Positions 35,017 through 45,653 of a DNA stretch of 64,000 bases are shown one piece after another. Source of the DNA: Mesorhizobium loti CJ3sym. Its GTDB lineage: Bacteria; Pseudomonadota; Alphaproteobacteria; Rhizobiales; Rhizobiaceae. A model generated the notes under the pieces. It saw only the letters and a program-made list of their open reading frames with translations, was not told the DNA's origin and made no database searches. Every line of letters begins with the position of its first letter. Position 1 is the first letter of the stretch. The DNA is taken from contig NZ_AXAL01000029.1 in the NCBI RefSeq assembly GCF_000472785.1, positions 1 to 64,000 on the forward strand. Direction: 5' to 3'. A program made the translations under genes and the position numbers.

Positions 35017-35206
35017 TTCGTCATCCACGGGCGGAGCAAGGAGCGCAGCGACGCGGCGCAGACCCGAGGAGCCTGTGTGTCGGGACTCTGGCGCGCCGCA
35101 GGAGTGCAGAATTCTGTTCCGCCGTGTTCTTTGACCTATGTCGCGGCATGGATCCTCGGGTCTCCGCGACGGAGCTTCGCTCCTGCTTCGCCCGTGGATG
35201 ATGAAG
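35017..35206. repeat. 190-base element with imperfect 54-base inverted repeats
   Basis: Bases 35017-35070 and 35153-35206 are imperfect inverted repeats sharing ATCCACGGGCG near the ends and AGACCCGAGGA at the inner boundary. The interior of 82 bases has no ORF. It fills the gap between the DeoR gene and the ABC transporter. It resembles a nonautonomous palindromic element, distinct from the elements at 5788 and 7134. Confidence 0.7.
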
Positions 35207-35276
35207 TTAGGGGAGCAGCCAAGCTTCATTTGACATTTGCTCAAGCTGATGGAAAAGTCACAAAAAAAGTAAGAGA

Positions 35277-35292
35277 AGTCTCAAAAGAGACT
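35277..35292 (+). promoter_or_regulatory. Palindrome in the leader of the sugar ABC operon
   Basis: AGTCTC-AAAA-GAGACT is a perfect inverted repeat 49 bases before the ATPase start. It follows an A-rich stretch with repeated AAGT motifs (AAAAGTCAC, AAAAAGTAAG, AGAAGTCTC). It could be an operator for the adjacent DeoR protein or an RNA hairpin. Confidence 0.45.
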
Positions 35293-35341
35293 CTCGACGA
35301 TCTGGGTAGGGGACGCGTCAAAGGGAGGAAGTGCGGGCGCC

Positions 35342-36906
<1,565 letters not shown>

Positions 36907-36910
<4 letters not shown>

Positions 36911-37893
36911 CTGAAACCCAGAGCCCGGCAAAAGCCGCCGTCAACCAGCCTGGCGGACGCCTGGCATTGCTGCATCTCTTGCAAGGCGAGCGTCCCTACA
37001 TGCTCTACGTCGCCTTCGCGATCATGCTGGTCGTGTTCAGCCTGGCATCGCCCTGGTTCCTGTCGATCGACAATTTTCTCAACATCGGCCGGCAGACGAC
37101 GCTGGTCTCGATCATTGCCGTGGGCATGACATTCGTCATCATCTCCCGGCAGATCGACCTGTCGGTCGCCTCGACGCTGGCGCTTTCAGGCATGAGCGCG
37201 TCGCTGGCCATGGCTTTTGTCGCCAACAACTGGGTTGTTGGCGCCGTGGCGGGGCTGGGCACCGGTGCGCTGATCGGGCTCATCAACGGTGTCTTGACCA
37301 CGCGGCTCGAAATCCCGTCCTTCCTGGTGACATTGGGCACGCTGAGCGGTGCGCGCGGGCTGGCCCTGATGGTCACCAACACCAAGCCGGTCATCATCAC
37401 CAACGAATATTATTTCGCGATCTTCGGCGAAGGCTCGGTGCTCGGCATTCCCGCACCGATCCTGTGGACGCTTGGCGTCACCATCGCCGGCATATTGCTG
37501 CTGCATTACAGCGTCTACGGGCGGCGGGTCTATGCGGCGGGCGGCAATCCGACGGCAGCACTTTATTCCGGCGTCCATATCAAGCAGGTCACGACGCTGG
37601 CCTTCGTTTTGACCGGGACACTCGCCGGGCTGGCATCGCTGATCCTGTCGGCGCGCTCGCACGCGGCGCGGCCCGACGTCGTGCAAGGCATGGAGCTCGA
37701 CGTCATCGCCTCGGTGATCCTCGGCGGCTGCAGCCTGTTTGGCGGGCGCGGCTTCGTGCTCGGCACGCTGCTTGGCAGCCTGATCATCGGCACGCTCAAC
37801 AACGGGCTGGTGCTGCTCGGCGTCAGCTCGTCGCTGCAACTCGTCATCAAGGGAGCAATCATCATCGCCGCGGTCGCGTTCACGAGGAGGTAA
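36907..37893 (+). CDS. Sugar ABC transporter permease (RbsC type)
   Basis: A 328-aa inner-membrane protein with about nine or ten helices and the BPD_transp_2 landmarks: TTLVSIIAVGMTFVIIS, DLSVASTLALSG, GALIGLINGVLTTRLEIPSFLVTLGT (split) and VIASVILGGCSLFGGRG. It pairs as a homodimer with the fused ATPase upstream and the binding protein downstream. The start overlaps the ATPase stop. Confidence 0.95.
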
Positions 37894-37973
37894 GGCGCGC
37901 ACCCACGGATATCAGCAGAAGACCGCCGGCTCCAAACGGCAAACGAACATTCAAAAACCAACGGAGGAAAGTC

Positions 37974-39125
37974 ATGAAACATTCGGCACGAATCCTATTC
38001 GGCACATTGAGCCTCGCCGCCAGCGCCTTTGCGCTGTCGACGTCCCTCGGTCTGGCGCAAACGCCGGACACCTGCGTTACCGGCGTCGACCTGGCGACGC
38101 TTGGCCCCAAGGGAATTGTGGGGCAGGGCCCGCACGGCGAAAAGGCAGCTTCGCCCGACGAGCTGAAACTGACCGACGACGAAGCCGCCAAGGTCAAGGC
38201 CGGCAAGTTCAAGGTCGGCATTTCCATGCAGACGGTGAACCTCGACTGGTCGCAGCTGCAAGTGGCGGGCATCAGCGAAACGCTGGCCAAATATGGCGTC
38301 ACCGTCACCGGCGTGGCGTCGGCTGAATATCAGGTCGACAAGCAGATCGCCGATATCGAAAACACCATCCAGCAGCACCCCGACGGCATCATCTCCATCC
38401 CGGTCGACTTCACCGCGACGGCGCCGACCTACAAGAAGGTGGGCGAGGCCGGCATCAAGCTGGTGTTCATGGACTCTATCCCGGTCGGCCTCTCATCGCC
38501 AAAGGATTTTGCCTCGATGATCTCGGCCGACAGCCAGGGCAATGGCCAGATCGCGGCGACGATCCTGGCGTCCTGCATGCCCAAGGGCGGCACGATCGGC
38601 CTGGTCAATTTCGGCGTCGACTATTTCAGCACCAATGAGCGCACCAAGGGCGTCAGCGAGTGGATGAAGAAGAACCGGCCCGACATCGTCATGAAGCAGG
38701 TCGACTTCACCGATCCCTCGAAAGTGTCGCAGATTGCTGGCGACTTCCTCACCGGTAATCCCGATGTGAAGGGCCTATACGCGGTGTGGGATCAGCCGGC
38801 GCTCGACACGCTGTCCTCGATGCGCGCGCAAGGCATCGACATTCCAATCACCACGGTCGATCTCGGCCTGCAATCGGCGATCGAGATCGCCAAGGGCGGC
38901 CCGCTCAAGGCAACCGGTTCGCAGCGTCCCTATGACCAGGGCGTCGCCGAGGCGCTAGCGATGATGAAGGCGCTGATCGGGCAACCCACGCCCGCCTGGG
39001 TCGGCGTGCAGTCGCTGCCGGTGGTGCAATCCAACGTGCTGGAATCCTACAAGACCGTCTTCCACAAGGACCCGCCGGCCGAACTGGTCGACGCCTGCAA
39101 TGCGGCGAAGCCGAAGTGCAATTGA
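37974..39125 (+). CDS. Periplasmic sugar-binding protein of the ABC transporter
   Basis: A 383-aa precursor from ATG 37974, directly behind GGAGGAAA (37963-37970). The signal peptide ends near SLGLAQT (about residue 28). The peripla_BP_4 fold starts FKVGISMQTVNLDWSQLQV and includes DIENTIQQHPDGIISIPVD, GLYAVWDQPALDTL and a late pair of Cys (VDACNAAKPKC). The insert ahead of the core (about 30-75) is longer than in RbsB. The ligand is unknown, probably a sugar or polyol. A strong hairpin follows. Confidence 0.93.
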   Translation: MKHSARILFGTLSLAASAFALSTSLGLAQTPDTCVTGVDLATLGPKGIVGQGPHGEKAASPDELKLTDDEAAKVKAGKFKVGISMQTVNLDWSQLQVAGISETLAKYGVTVTGVASAEYQVDKQIADIENTIQQHPDGIISIPVDFTATAPTYKKVGEAGIKLVFMDSIPVGLSSPKDFASMISADSQGNGQIAATILASCMPKGGTIGLVNFGVDYFSTNERTKGVSEWMKKNRPDIVMKQVDFTDPSKVSQIAGDFLTGNPDVKGLYAVWDQPALDTLSSMRAQGIDIPITTVDLGLQSAIEIAKGGPLKATGSQRPYDQGVAEALAMMKALIGQPTPAWVGVQSLPVVQSNVLESYKTVFHKDPPAELVDACNAAKPKCN

Positions 39126-39137
39126 TTTGATGACATG

Positions 39138-39167
39138 GCCACGGGCACAGCAATTTGTGCCCGTGGC
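39138..39167 (+). terminator. Strong hairpin after the sugar ABC operon
   Basis: GCCACGGGCACA (39138-39149) pairs perfectly with TGTGCCCGTGGC (39156-39167), a 12-bp stem with a 6-base loop, 13 bases after the stop codon. No T-run follows, yet the stem is strong enough to mark the transcript end. The rest of the 290-base gap up to 39416 holds no supported gene; the next operon's promoter should lie here. Confidence 0.7.
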
Positions 39168-39415
39168 TGCCTGGCACGAGAGGCGCGTTCGGCCACGTCA
39201 GACCGGCGTCAGGCGCGCACCGGCTGGCGGCGGAGTTCGGCATCCACCGGGGCCACCAATGTGGCGCGTCAACAGGCGTAAATTTGGTCCCGATGCCGCA
39301 TCAGGACGCCACAAGGCTCGCACAAGCGCCGGGGGCCACAGTGAAGCCGCACATCGTGCAGGCGGCGTGGAGGCTGAACCGGCCGTAACCACCGCGTGGC
39401 AAAAGGCTTGAGGGC

Positions 39416-41125
39416 TTGAAAAGCGCGGCAGTTCAAATTGAGGCCTTTGACGAACCGAATCTGATCATTGGCAAGGCGCCCATCGTGCGTGCGGTCTTCG
39501 AGGGGCGAGATATCTCGCCCTTGTGGAACGAGCTGTTCGGGCGCGTTTCGGCCGATATCACCGATGCGGCGGCGTTTCTCGATGTGTCGATCCTGCTTCA
39601 CGCCATAGGCGAGGAAGAAAAGGCCGCGCTCAGCCAGAAGGCGGCACTCGATATCAGCCGCAAATACCGCATCCGCAACGGTCGCGGCACGGGGCCGAAC
39701 GTGCTTGTTTTCATGACCGCCGGCGACTTCATGGCCAACACGCCGATCGAATTCCTGCTCGAGACATCCGACGCGAACATCCTGCTTCACTATGTCGACG
39801 CCGACACCGCTGACCTCAAGGACATTCCAGCGCACGATGTCGCGTTCGTGGCGGTCGGCGAGTCGGCTGAAAATCTGGCGGTGCTGGCGAACCTCGACCG
39901 GCTGCTGCGCGACTGGACCGGCCCGATCATGAACAACGCGCCGCGCCAGATCATGGGACTGTCCAGGGACGGCGTCGCGGACGCGCTCAAGGACGAGCCT
40001 TCGATCCTTGCCCCGGCCGCCGCGCGCGTTGATCGAGCCGTGGTCGAGAGCCTTGCTCGCGGGGACATCGAGGTCGGCGCGATCCTTGGGGCGAATTCGT
40101 TTCCGGTGATCGTGCGCCCGCTCGGCACGCATGCCGGCAAGGGAATGGAGAAGATCGCCACGCGCCTGGAGCTTTCGGCCTACCTGGAAGCGCACGCCGA
40201 GACCGAATTCTACGTCACGCCCTTCATCGACTACAGCGGCACGGACGGCAAATTCCGCAAGCAGCGTGTCGCTTTCATCAATGGGCGCCCCTATGCCAGC
40301 CATCTCGCGGTTTCCGAGCACTGGATGGTCCATTATCTCAACGCCGGCATGACCCAGCACGAAGACAGGCGTGCCGAGGAAGCGCTGTGGATGGCCAATT
40401 TCGACAGCGATTTCGCGGTGCGCCACGCGCGATCCTTCGATGCGCTTCATCGGCGTCTGGGGCTGGATTATTTCGCCATCGATTGCGCCGAACTCGCCGA
40501 CGGCCGCCTGCTGGTATTCGAGGCGGATGTGGCGATGATCGTCCATTCCATGGATTGGGAGAGCATCTTTCCCTACAAGAAAAGCGCCATGCACAAGCTT
40601 TTCGCGGCGTTTGAAAACGCGCTGGAGCGGCGCGTGGCGCGCATGCTGCCGACGCCGACGACCGCATGCGCCCACACGGGAAAGCCGGCCGTCTACCAGC
40701 GAACCCATGACGACTGCCTGGTTTGCGCCCTGGCGATGCTGACTTGCCGAACCTACGAGGAGATCGAGGCCACCGCGCGAGGCTGCGATCCGGCCTATCC
40801 GTTCGGCGGGCCGATGAGCCATTCGATCATGCGAGGCGTTGCCAACAAATGCGGTTTCGTTCTCCTGAGCAGCATCTACATGCTGTGGGCCAAACCGGCG
40901 ATCATCGGCGTGGTTTCGCCGACCGTTCCCAACACCGGCCACGCCGTCTTCTGGGACGGCGAGAAGATCATCGATCCGGGCTTCTGCGAACGCGTCGATC
41001 GTGCCTATGTCGACCGGTGCGGGTTGGAATTCACGCAGCGGGCGAGCGATCTCGAACCGCTGATAAGCCATGACGTCCAGATCTCCTACCTGGCCGGTGC
41101 CGTAACGTCCAATGAACCGCTTTGA
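39416..41125 (+). CDS. ATP-grasp ligase fused to a C39-like cysteine peptidase domain
   Basis: A 569-aa two-domain protein. Residues about 90-410 form an ATP-grasp domain. The nucleotide loop is FPVIVRPLGTHAGKGMEKI, followed by FYVTPFIDYSGTDGKFRKQR and EHWMVHYLNAGM. Metal ligands lie in DYFAIDCAELADGRLLVFEA (Asp356, Glu369, Asp371). Related RimK-like ATP-grasp proteins are, as I recall, often fused to TPRs instead. Residues about 425-540 look like a C39/papain-like peptidase: Gln428 and Cys434 in YQRTHDDCLVCALAML, His509 in NTGHAVFWDG and Asp520 in KIIDPG. Such a fusion could ligate and then cleave or transfer an amino acid or peptide. First gene of a three-gene operon with two PLP enzymes. 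The start GTG/TTG-type codon at 39416 is uncertain. Confidence 0.8.
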   Translation: MKSAAVQIEAFDEPNLIIGKAPIVRAVFEGRDISPLWNELFGRVSADITDAAAFLDVSILLHAIGEEEKAALSQKAALDISRKYRIRNGRGTGPNVLVFMTAGDFMANTPIEFLLETSDANILLHYVDADTADLKDIPAHDVAFVAVGESAENLAVLANLDRLLRDWTGPIMNNAPRQIMGLSRDGVADALKDEPSILAPAAARVDRAVVESLARGDIEVGAILGANSFPVIVRPLGTHAGKGMEKIATRLELSAYLEAHAETEFYVTPFIDYSGTDGKFRKQRVAFINGRPYASHLAVSEHWMVHYLNAGMTQHEDRRAEEALWMANFDSDFAVRHARSFDALHRRLGLDYFAIDCAELADGRLLVFEADVAMIVHSMDWESIFPYKKSAMHKLFAAFENALERRVARMLPTPTTACAHTGKPAVYQRTHDDCLVCALAMLTCRTYEEIEATARGCDPAYPFGGPMSHSIMRGVANKCGFVLLSSIYMLWAKPAIIGVVSPTVPNTGHAVFWDGEKIIDPGFCERVDRAYVDRCGLEFTQRASDLEPLISHDVQISYLAGAVTSNEPL

Positions 41126-41165
41126 TCGCGAGCAGTTCGCCTTCGCCCTGATTTCGGAGACCATC

Positions 41166-42704
41166 ATGCCTGCAAATCAGCGCGGGACCCTGCCGGTGCC
41201 GGCCGGTCCGGACCAGCAAACGGGCAGCCATGAGCACCGTTCCCCGGCGTCCGTTTCCTTCCTGCTCGGTACGGGTGGCGACAGGCGCATCTGGTTGGAT
41301 GCGATCACCCGGCGCAACCGCTACGGAACGCGCACGACCCCGGCTGATGACGAGATCTCATTTTCGTCGACAACGGCAAGCAACATCTCGCGCGAGGGTT
41401 TTCAGGCGGCCGGGGTCGAGGCAGCGCGCCTTATCAACATGGCGTCGCCTTCGCCTGTCGCATCCGCGCAATGGTTCGCCGACATTCGCGACAGGATTGC
41501 CGGTAATCTTGGTTGTGCGGGAACTGACGTCGTTCTGGCCGCTTCCGGAACGGATGCGGAGCTTCTCGCGCTCTGCATGATTGCCGGCGTCTCGAGGCGT
41601 TCCCTGACCAATGTGCTTGTCGCGCCGGACGAAACGGGCAATGGCGTGCCACGCGCGGCGGCGGGATGTCACTACTCGGATTTGACGGCACTCGGCAGCG
41701 TCGTCGAGGCAGGTGCGCCGCTTGAAGGCCTGGCGCCGGACCGCATCGACGTGCGCACCATCGCCATCCGCACCGAGACGGGCGGGCCTCGCCGCCACCA
41801 TGACATCGATGCCGATATCATCACCACCGTCGAGCTCGAATTGAAGCGCGATCGCGATGTGCTCGTCCACGTGCTCGATGCTTCGAAAACCGGCCTCCCG
41901 GCGGTGACCCGGCAGGCCGCGCGCCATGTCGCGGCCCTTGCGCCCGGGCGGGTGCATGTCGTCGTCGATGCCTGCCAGTTCCGCGGCTCGATTTCGCGGC
42001 TGCGCCAAGACCTGGCGGATGGTTTCATTGTGGCCCTGACCGGATCCAAGTTCATTGCCGGCCCGCCTTTTTCGGGCGCGCTCCTCATACCCGAGGCCAT
42101 GGCCGAGGCGCTTGCCGCCAGGTCCGCCATTCCGGCAGGGCTGGCGGACTACACGGCGGCGCAGGACTGGCCGGTGGCCCTTCGCCAGCGCATGGGCTTC
42201 TCGTTCAAGTCGGAAATGAACCTTGGACTGGGTTTGCGCTGGGTTGCCGCGCTCGCCCATCTCGACCGCTATGCCGCGATCGATGAATTCCGGCAAGGCC
42301 TGCTGAAGGAAGAGTTCGTCCGCCTGGCGCTGTCTCGCATCGGCGCCGTCAAAGGCATCTCCCTGCATCCTGATGACGAAGGCGATCATCTCGGCGCCAG
42401 CGCCATGGTGCCGTTGACCGTCACCGACGGTGCCGGAGATTTCGCTTCGTTCGAGGTATGCCAGGCTGTCCAGCACTCGATGCGCGGCCTCAGTGGCGGG
42501 CCGATCTGCCATATCGGGCAAGCCGTGCGCCTGGGCCCGCGCACGGTGCTGCGCCTTGCCGCCTCCGCCGCCGATGTGGTCGGCGTTTCGGCGCGCATGG
42601 CGGCCGGCCAGTCGCTGCAGCAGGCGTTTGGTCCGATCGAATCCAGGCTCGACGTCTTCTTCCAGAAATTGGCTGTTGTCCTGCAACAGCCACGGGAAGC
42701 CTGA
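41166..42704 (+). CDS. PLP-dependent enzyme, aminotransferase class V-like fold
   Basis: A 512-aa protein from ATG 41166, preceded by GGAGA five bases upstream; ATG 41112 would add 18 residues and overlap the previous gene. It has the fold-type I landmarks VLAASGTDAELLALCMIAG (phosphate-cup region), VHVVVDACQFRGS (Asp that pairs with the PLP pyridine N) and VALTGSKFIAGPPFSGALLI (Schiff-base Lys in SKF). The GSKF.GPP arrangement is like class V aminotransferases and cysteine desulfurases. The N-terminal 60 residues are unusual. It may be a lyase, desulfurase or aminotransferase. It overlaps the next gene by one base (TGATG). Confidence 0.75.
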   Translation: MPANQRGTLPVPAGPDQQTGSHEHRSPASVSFLLGTGGDRRIWLDAITRRNRYGTRTTPADDEISFSSTTASNISREGFQAAGVEAARLINMASPSPVASAQWFADIRDRIAGNLGCAGTDVVLAASGTDAELLALCMIAGVSRRSLTNVLVAPDETGNGVPRAAAGCHYSDLTALGSVVEAGAPLEGLAPDRIDVRTIAIRTETGGPRRHHDIDADIITTVELELKRDRDVLVHVLDASKTGLPAVTRQAARHVAALAPGRVHVVVDACQFRGSISRLRQDLADGFIVALTGSKFIAGPPFSGALLIPEAMAEALAARSAIPAGLADYTAAQDWPVALRQRMGFSFKSEMNLGLGLRWVAALAHLDRYAAIDEFRQGLLKEEFVRLALSRIGAVKGISLHPDDEGDHLGASAMVPLTVTDGAGDFASFEVCQAVQHSMRGLSGGPICHIGQAVRLGPRTVLRLAASAADVVGVSARMAAGQSLQQAFGPIESRLDVFFQKLAVVLQQPREA

Positions 42705-44158
42705 TGCCGCTGCCTGTCGAGCAGAATGATGCGGGCGAGACCAGCCTTGATCCTGCGGACTGGGATGAGTTCCGCGCGGTCGCGCACGGCCTGCTGGATG
42801 ACATGATCACCCACATCGAGACGATCCGGCAAAGGCCGGTATGGCAGAGGCCAAGCGATGAAGCGCGTGCCCGGTTTGACCGACCGCTGCCGCACCGACC
42901 CCGCGACCTCGGCGATGTCGTCGATGACGTGCGCACGCACATCATGCCGTTCGCGACCGGCAATCTGCATCCCTCGTTCATGGGCTGGGTTCATGGCGCG
43001 GGCACGCCGATCGGCATGGTGGCCGAAATTGTCGCCGGCGGCCTGAACATGAATTGCGGCGGCCGCGACCATGCCGGTCTCGTGGTCGAACAGCAGATAG
43101 CGCGCTGGATGAGCGAGGTGCTCGGCTACCCCGATGGCGCTAGCGGCCTGTTCCTCACCGGCTCGTCGATGGCAAACTTCGTCGCGTTGACGATCGCCAG
43201 AACCGAAGCCATGGGCCAGTCGGTCCGGGAAACCGGCCTGCGCGGCACTGACCGTCAGCTTGTCGCCTACACGTCAACCGAGGCGCATTCCTGCATCGCG
43301 CAGGCCATGCAGCTGTCCGGCATCGGCTCGGCGAACCTGCGCACCATCGTGGTCGACGCTGCCGGAAGGATGCTGCCTGGCGCGTTGCGCGCCGCCATCG
43401 ACCAGGATCGCGTCAGCGGATTCCTGCCGTTTCTCGTCGTCGGAACCGCGGGAACGGTGAACACCGGCGCCATCGATCCGCTGGCTGAAATCGCCGAAAT
43501 CGCATCGAGGGAAGGTCTCTGGTTTCATGTCGACGGCGCGATCGGTGCACTTGCCATGCTGTCCGATACGCTGCAGGGGCTTTTCAAGGGCATCGAAAAG
43601 TCGGCATCGGTGGCGCTCGATTTTCACAAATGGGGCCAGGTTCCTTATGATGCCGGGTTCCTGCTCGTGCGCGACGGCGATGCCCAGAAGCGGACATTCG
43701 CGCAGCCGGCCGCCTATCTGCAGCGTGCCGATCGCGGGCTTGCCGCCGGCGAAACCTGGCCTTGCGATCTTGGCCCGGACCTGTCGCGCGGGTGCCGCGC
43801 CTTGAAGACTTGGATGACGATCGAAGCGCTGGGAGCGGACCGTATCGGCGGCTCGATCGCCCACACATGCAGGCTCGCCGGCCATCTCGCCGAACGCCTG
43901 GAACGCCATTCGTCCTTTGAGTTGAAAGCGCCCGTGGCGCTCAACATCGTCTGTTTCGGCATTCGCGGGGCGGATTCCGAGTTTGTCCGCAAACTGGTGC
44001 TGGACCTTCAGGACTCCGGCCTGGCCGCGCCTTCGTGGACAACTCTCAACGGTGAACTGGTCGTGCGCTGCGCAATCGTCAACCACCGCACGACGGTGGC
44101 TGACATCGATGCGTTCATCGATACGCTCGACCAGTATCTGGCCGGTTCGAGCGGCTAG
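42704..44158 (+). CDS. Group II PLP-dependent amino-acid decarboxylase
   Basis: A 484-aa protein from ATG 42704 of the aromatic-amino-acid/glutamate decarboxylase group. Landmarks: GNLHPSFMGWVHGAGTP, GLFLTGSSMANFVALTIAR, STEAHSCIAQAMQ (His195, stacks on PLP), GLWFHVDGAIGALA (Asp278) and VALDFHKWGQVPYDAGFLLV (Schiff-base Lys309). It removes CO2 from an amino acid to give an amine; the substrate is unknown. As the last gene of the operon it may supply an amine to, or act on the product of, the ATP-grasp enzyme. Its stop overlaps the convergent gene by four bases. Confidence 0.9.
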   Translation: MPLPVEQNDAGETSLDPADWDEFRAVAHGLLDDMITHIETIRQRPVWQRPSDEARARFDRPLPHRPRDLGDVVDDVRTHIMPFATGNLHPSFMGWVHGAGTPIGMVAEIVAGGLNMNCGGRDHAGLVVEQQIARWMSEVLGYPDGASGLFLTGSSMANFVALTIARTEAMGQSVRETGLRGTDRQLVAYTSTEAHSCIAQAMQLSGIGSANLRTIVVDAAGRMLPGALRAAIDQDRVSGFLPFLVVGTAGTVNTGAIDPLAEIAEIASREGLWFHVDGAIGALAMLSDTLQGLFKGIEKSASVALDFHKWGQVPYDAGFLLVRDGDAQKRTFAQPAAYLQRADRGLAAGETWPCDLGPDLSRGCRALKTWMTIEALGADRIGGSIAHTCRLAGHLAERLERHSSFELKAPVALNIVCFGIRGADSEFVRKLVLDLQDSGLAAPSWTTLNGELVVRCAIVNHRTTVADIDAFIDTLDQYLAGSSG

Positions 44159-44427
44159 CCCTTCGTTTCCACCAGGATCACCAGCGATTCCGGCACCACG
44201 CCATCGTGCGTCATGGCATCCGCTGCCGCCTTGCTCTGCATCAGCGCCGCCATCTTGTCCATGTCCGGAACGTCCATCATCACGGCCACCCGTTTCGGGT
44301 TCTGCGGATCGACGAAGGTGCGGATGTTGGTGATCCCCAGCGAGCCGAAAAGCTCCTTGCGCTTGGGTGAACTGAGCCAGTGCTTGGTGTCTTTCGAGAT
44401 GTTGTGATGGCCGATTACGGTTGGCAT
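44155..44427 (-). CDS. Small conserved protein, possible dimeric alpha/beta-barrel fold
   Basis: A 90-aa protein from ATG 44427 behind GGGGAGGGAT. The sequence includes MPTVIGHHNISKDTKHWLSS and VAVMMDVPDMDKMAALMQS. The beta-alpha-beta pattern and size suggest a ferredoxin-like alpha/beta barrel. No active site is evident. It is convergent with the decarboxylase, and the two overlap by four bases, so it is probably not part of that operon. Confidence 0.65.
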   Translation of the reverse strand: MPTVIGHHNISKDTKHWLSSPKRKELFGSLGITNIRTFVDPQNPKRVAVMMDVPDMDKMAALMQSKAAADAMTHDGVVPESLVILVETKG

Positions 44428-44608
44428 GGCATCCCTCCCCAAGGTGACGCCGGCGGCCGAAATCGCCCGCCTGTTGCTGCGATCCACCTGTGCGGCCAGT
44501 GAGCGCCGTTTCCATCGGGCTGTCAATTAGCTGTTGCTGATGGATGCTGTGGTATCGGGCAAAGTGCAAAGCCAGGTCGTCAGATATCGCCACGTCCGTG
44601 GGAAGCGT

Positions 44609-45613
44609 CTAAAGCTCCAGGCAGACCTTGCCGAAATGCTTTTGCGCTCCGTAATGCCTGAAGGCGGCTGCTATGTCGCGCAGCGGGAAACGGCGGTCGA
44701 CGACCGGCTTGAGGTGATTGACCTCGATCGCCCGGATCATGTCCTCCTGGTCCGCCCGGCTGCCGATGGAAATGCCGCTGATGCGGATCTGGTTTGAAAA
44801 CAGCGCCGGGATGAAGACCTCAGCCGCAAAGCCGGTCAGCACGCCGATCAGGGCGATGTGACCACCTGTGCGACAAGCGGTTATCGACTGCGCCAGCGTG
44901 GCGGGGCCGCCGACCTCGATGACGTGGTCGACGCCGCGTCCGTCGGTCAACTCCCTGGCGGCACGACCCCAGTCCGGCACGGCCTTGTAGTTGATGGTTG
45001 CATCGGCGCCGAGCCGACCGAGCCTCTCCAGCTTCTCTTCGCTGGATGAGGTGGCGATGACCCGTGCGCCGGCGGCCTTGGCGAATTGCAGCGCAAACAG
45101 CGACACGCTGCCGGTGCCAAGCACCAATACCGTGTCGCCGGGCTTAACCTTGCCGCAGACAACCAGGCCTCGCCAGGCGGTGACGGCGGTGCAGGTCAGG
45201 GTTGCGGCTTCGATATGCGTATAGCCGTCCGGAGCCTTGGTGAAGGCATGCGCGGGCATGCAGACATATTCGCTGGCCACGCCGTCAAAGCTGTCGCCCG
45301 GCACATCGCGCCTGGTGGTGGGCGTCATGTCGCCATCCAGCCAGAAGGGGTAGAAAACGCTGACGACATGGTCGCCGGGCTTCAGCGCCTCGACGCCGCT
45401 GCCCACGGCGATCACCTCGCCGGCGCCATCGGACAACGGGACTCGGCCATCGGCGAGCGGCGTCTTGCCCTGCACGGCGAAATCGTCGCGCATGTTCAAC
45501 GAGCAGGCGCGGATCCTGACCAGCACGTCACCCGGGCCCGGCTTCGGCGGATATTCCTCGACCAGTTCGAGCCTCTCCAAGCCACCCGGCGCTCTCAGCC
45601 TGACGAGCTTCAT
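44609..45613 (-). CDS. Zinc-type alcohol dehydrogenase/quinone oxidoreductase-like MDR protein
   Basis: A 334-aa medium-chain dehydrogenase/reductase. The GroES-like N-terminal domain contains ACSLNMRDDFAV and PLSDGAGEVIAVGSGV. The Rossmann domain has GDTVLVLGTGSVSLFALQFAKAAGARV. The structural-zinc cysteines are absent, and catalytic zinc ligands are not clearly kept. It therefore resembles the NAD(P)H-dependent QOR-like branch (E. coli YjjN/Qor-like). GGAG precedes the ATG. Substrate unknown. Confidence 0.85.
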   Translation of the reverse strand: MKLVRLRAPGGLERLELVEEYPPKPGPGDVLVRIRACSLNMRDDFAVQGKTPLADGRVPLSDGAGEVIAVGSGVEALKPGDHVVSVFYPFWLDGDMTPTTRRDVPGDSFDGVASEYVCMPAHAFTKAPDGYTHIEAATLTCTAVTAWRGLVVCGKVKPGDTVLVLGTGSVSLFALQFAKAAGARVIATSSSEEKLERLGRLGADATINYKAVPDWGRAARELTDGRGVDHVIEVGGPATLAQSITACRTGGHIALIGVLTGFAAEVFIPALFSNQIRISGISIGSRADQEDMIRAIEVNHLKPVVDRRFPLRDIAAAFRHYGAQKHFGKVCLEL

Positions 45614-45653
45614 TGTCTTCTCCGATGTGTGATGTGGTCAGGACGGCTTGGAT

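Noticed and set aside
39269..41167. Minus-strand frame of 632 codons opposite the ATP-grasp fusion
   Set aside because: Antisense shadow; no motif, while the plus strand shows clear ATP-grasp and C39-like residues.
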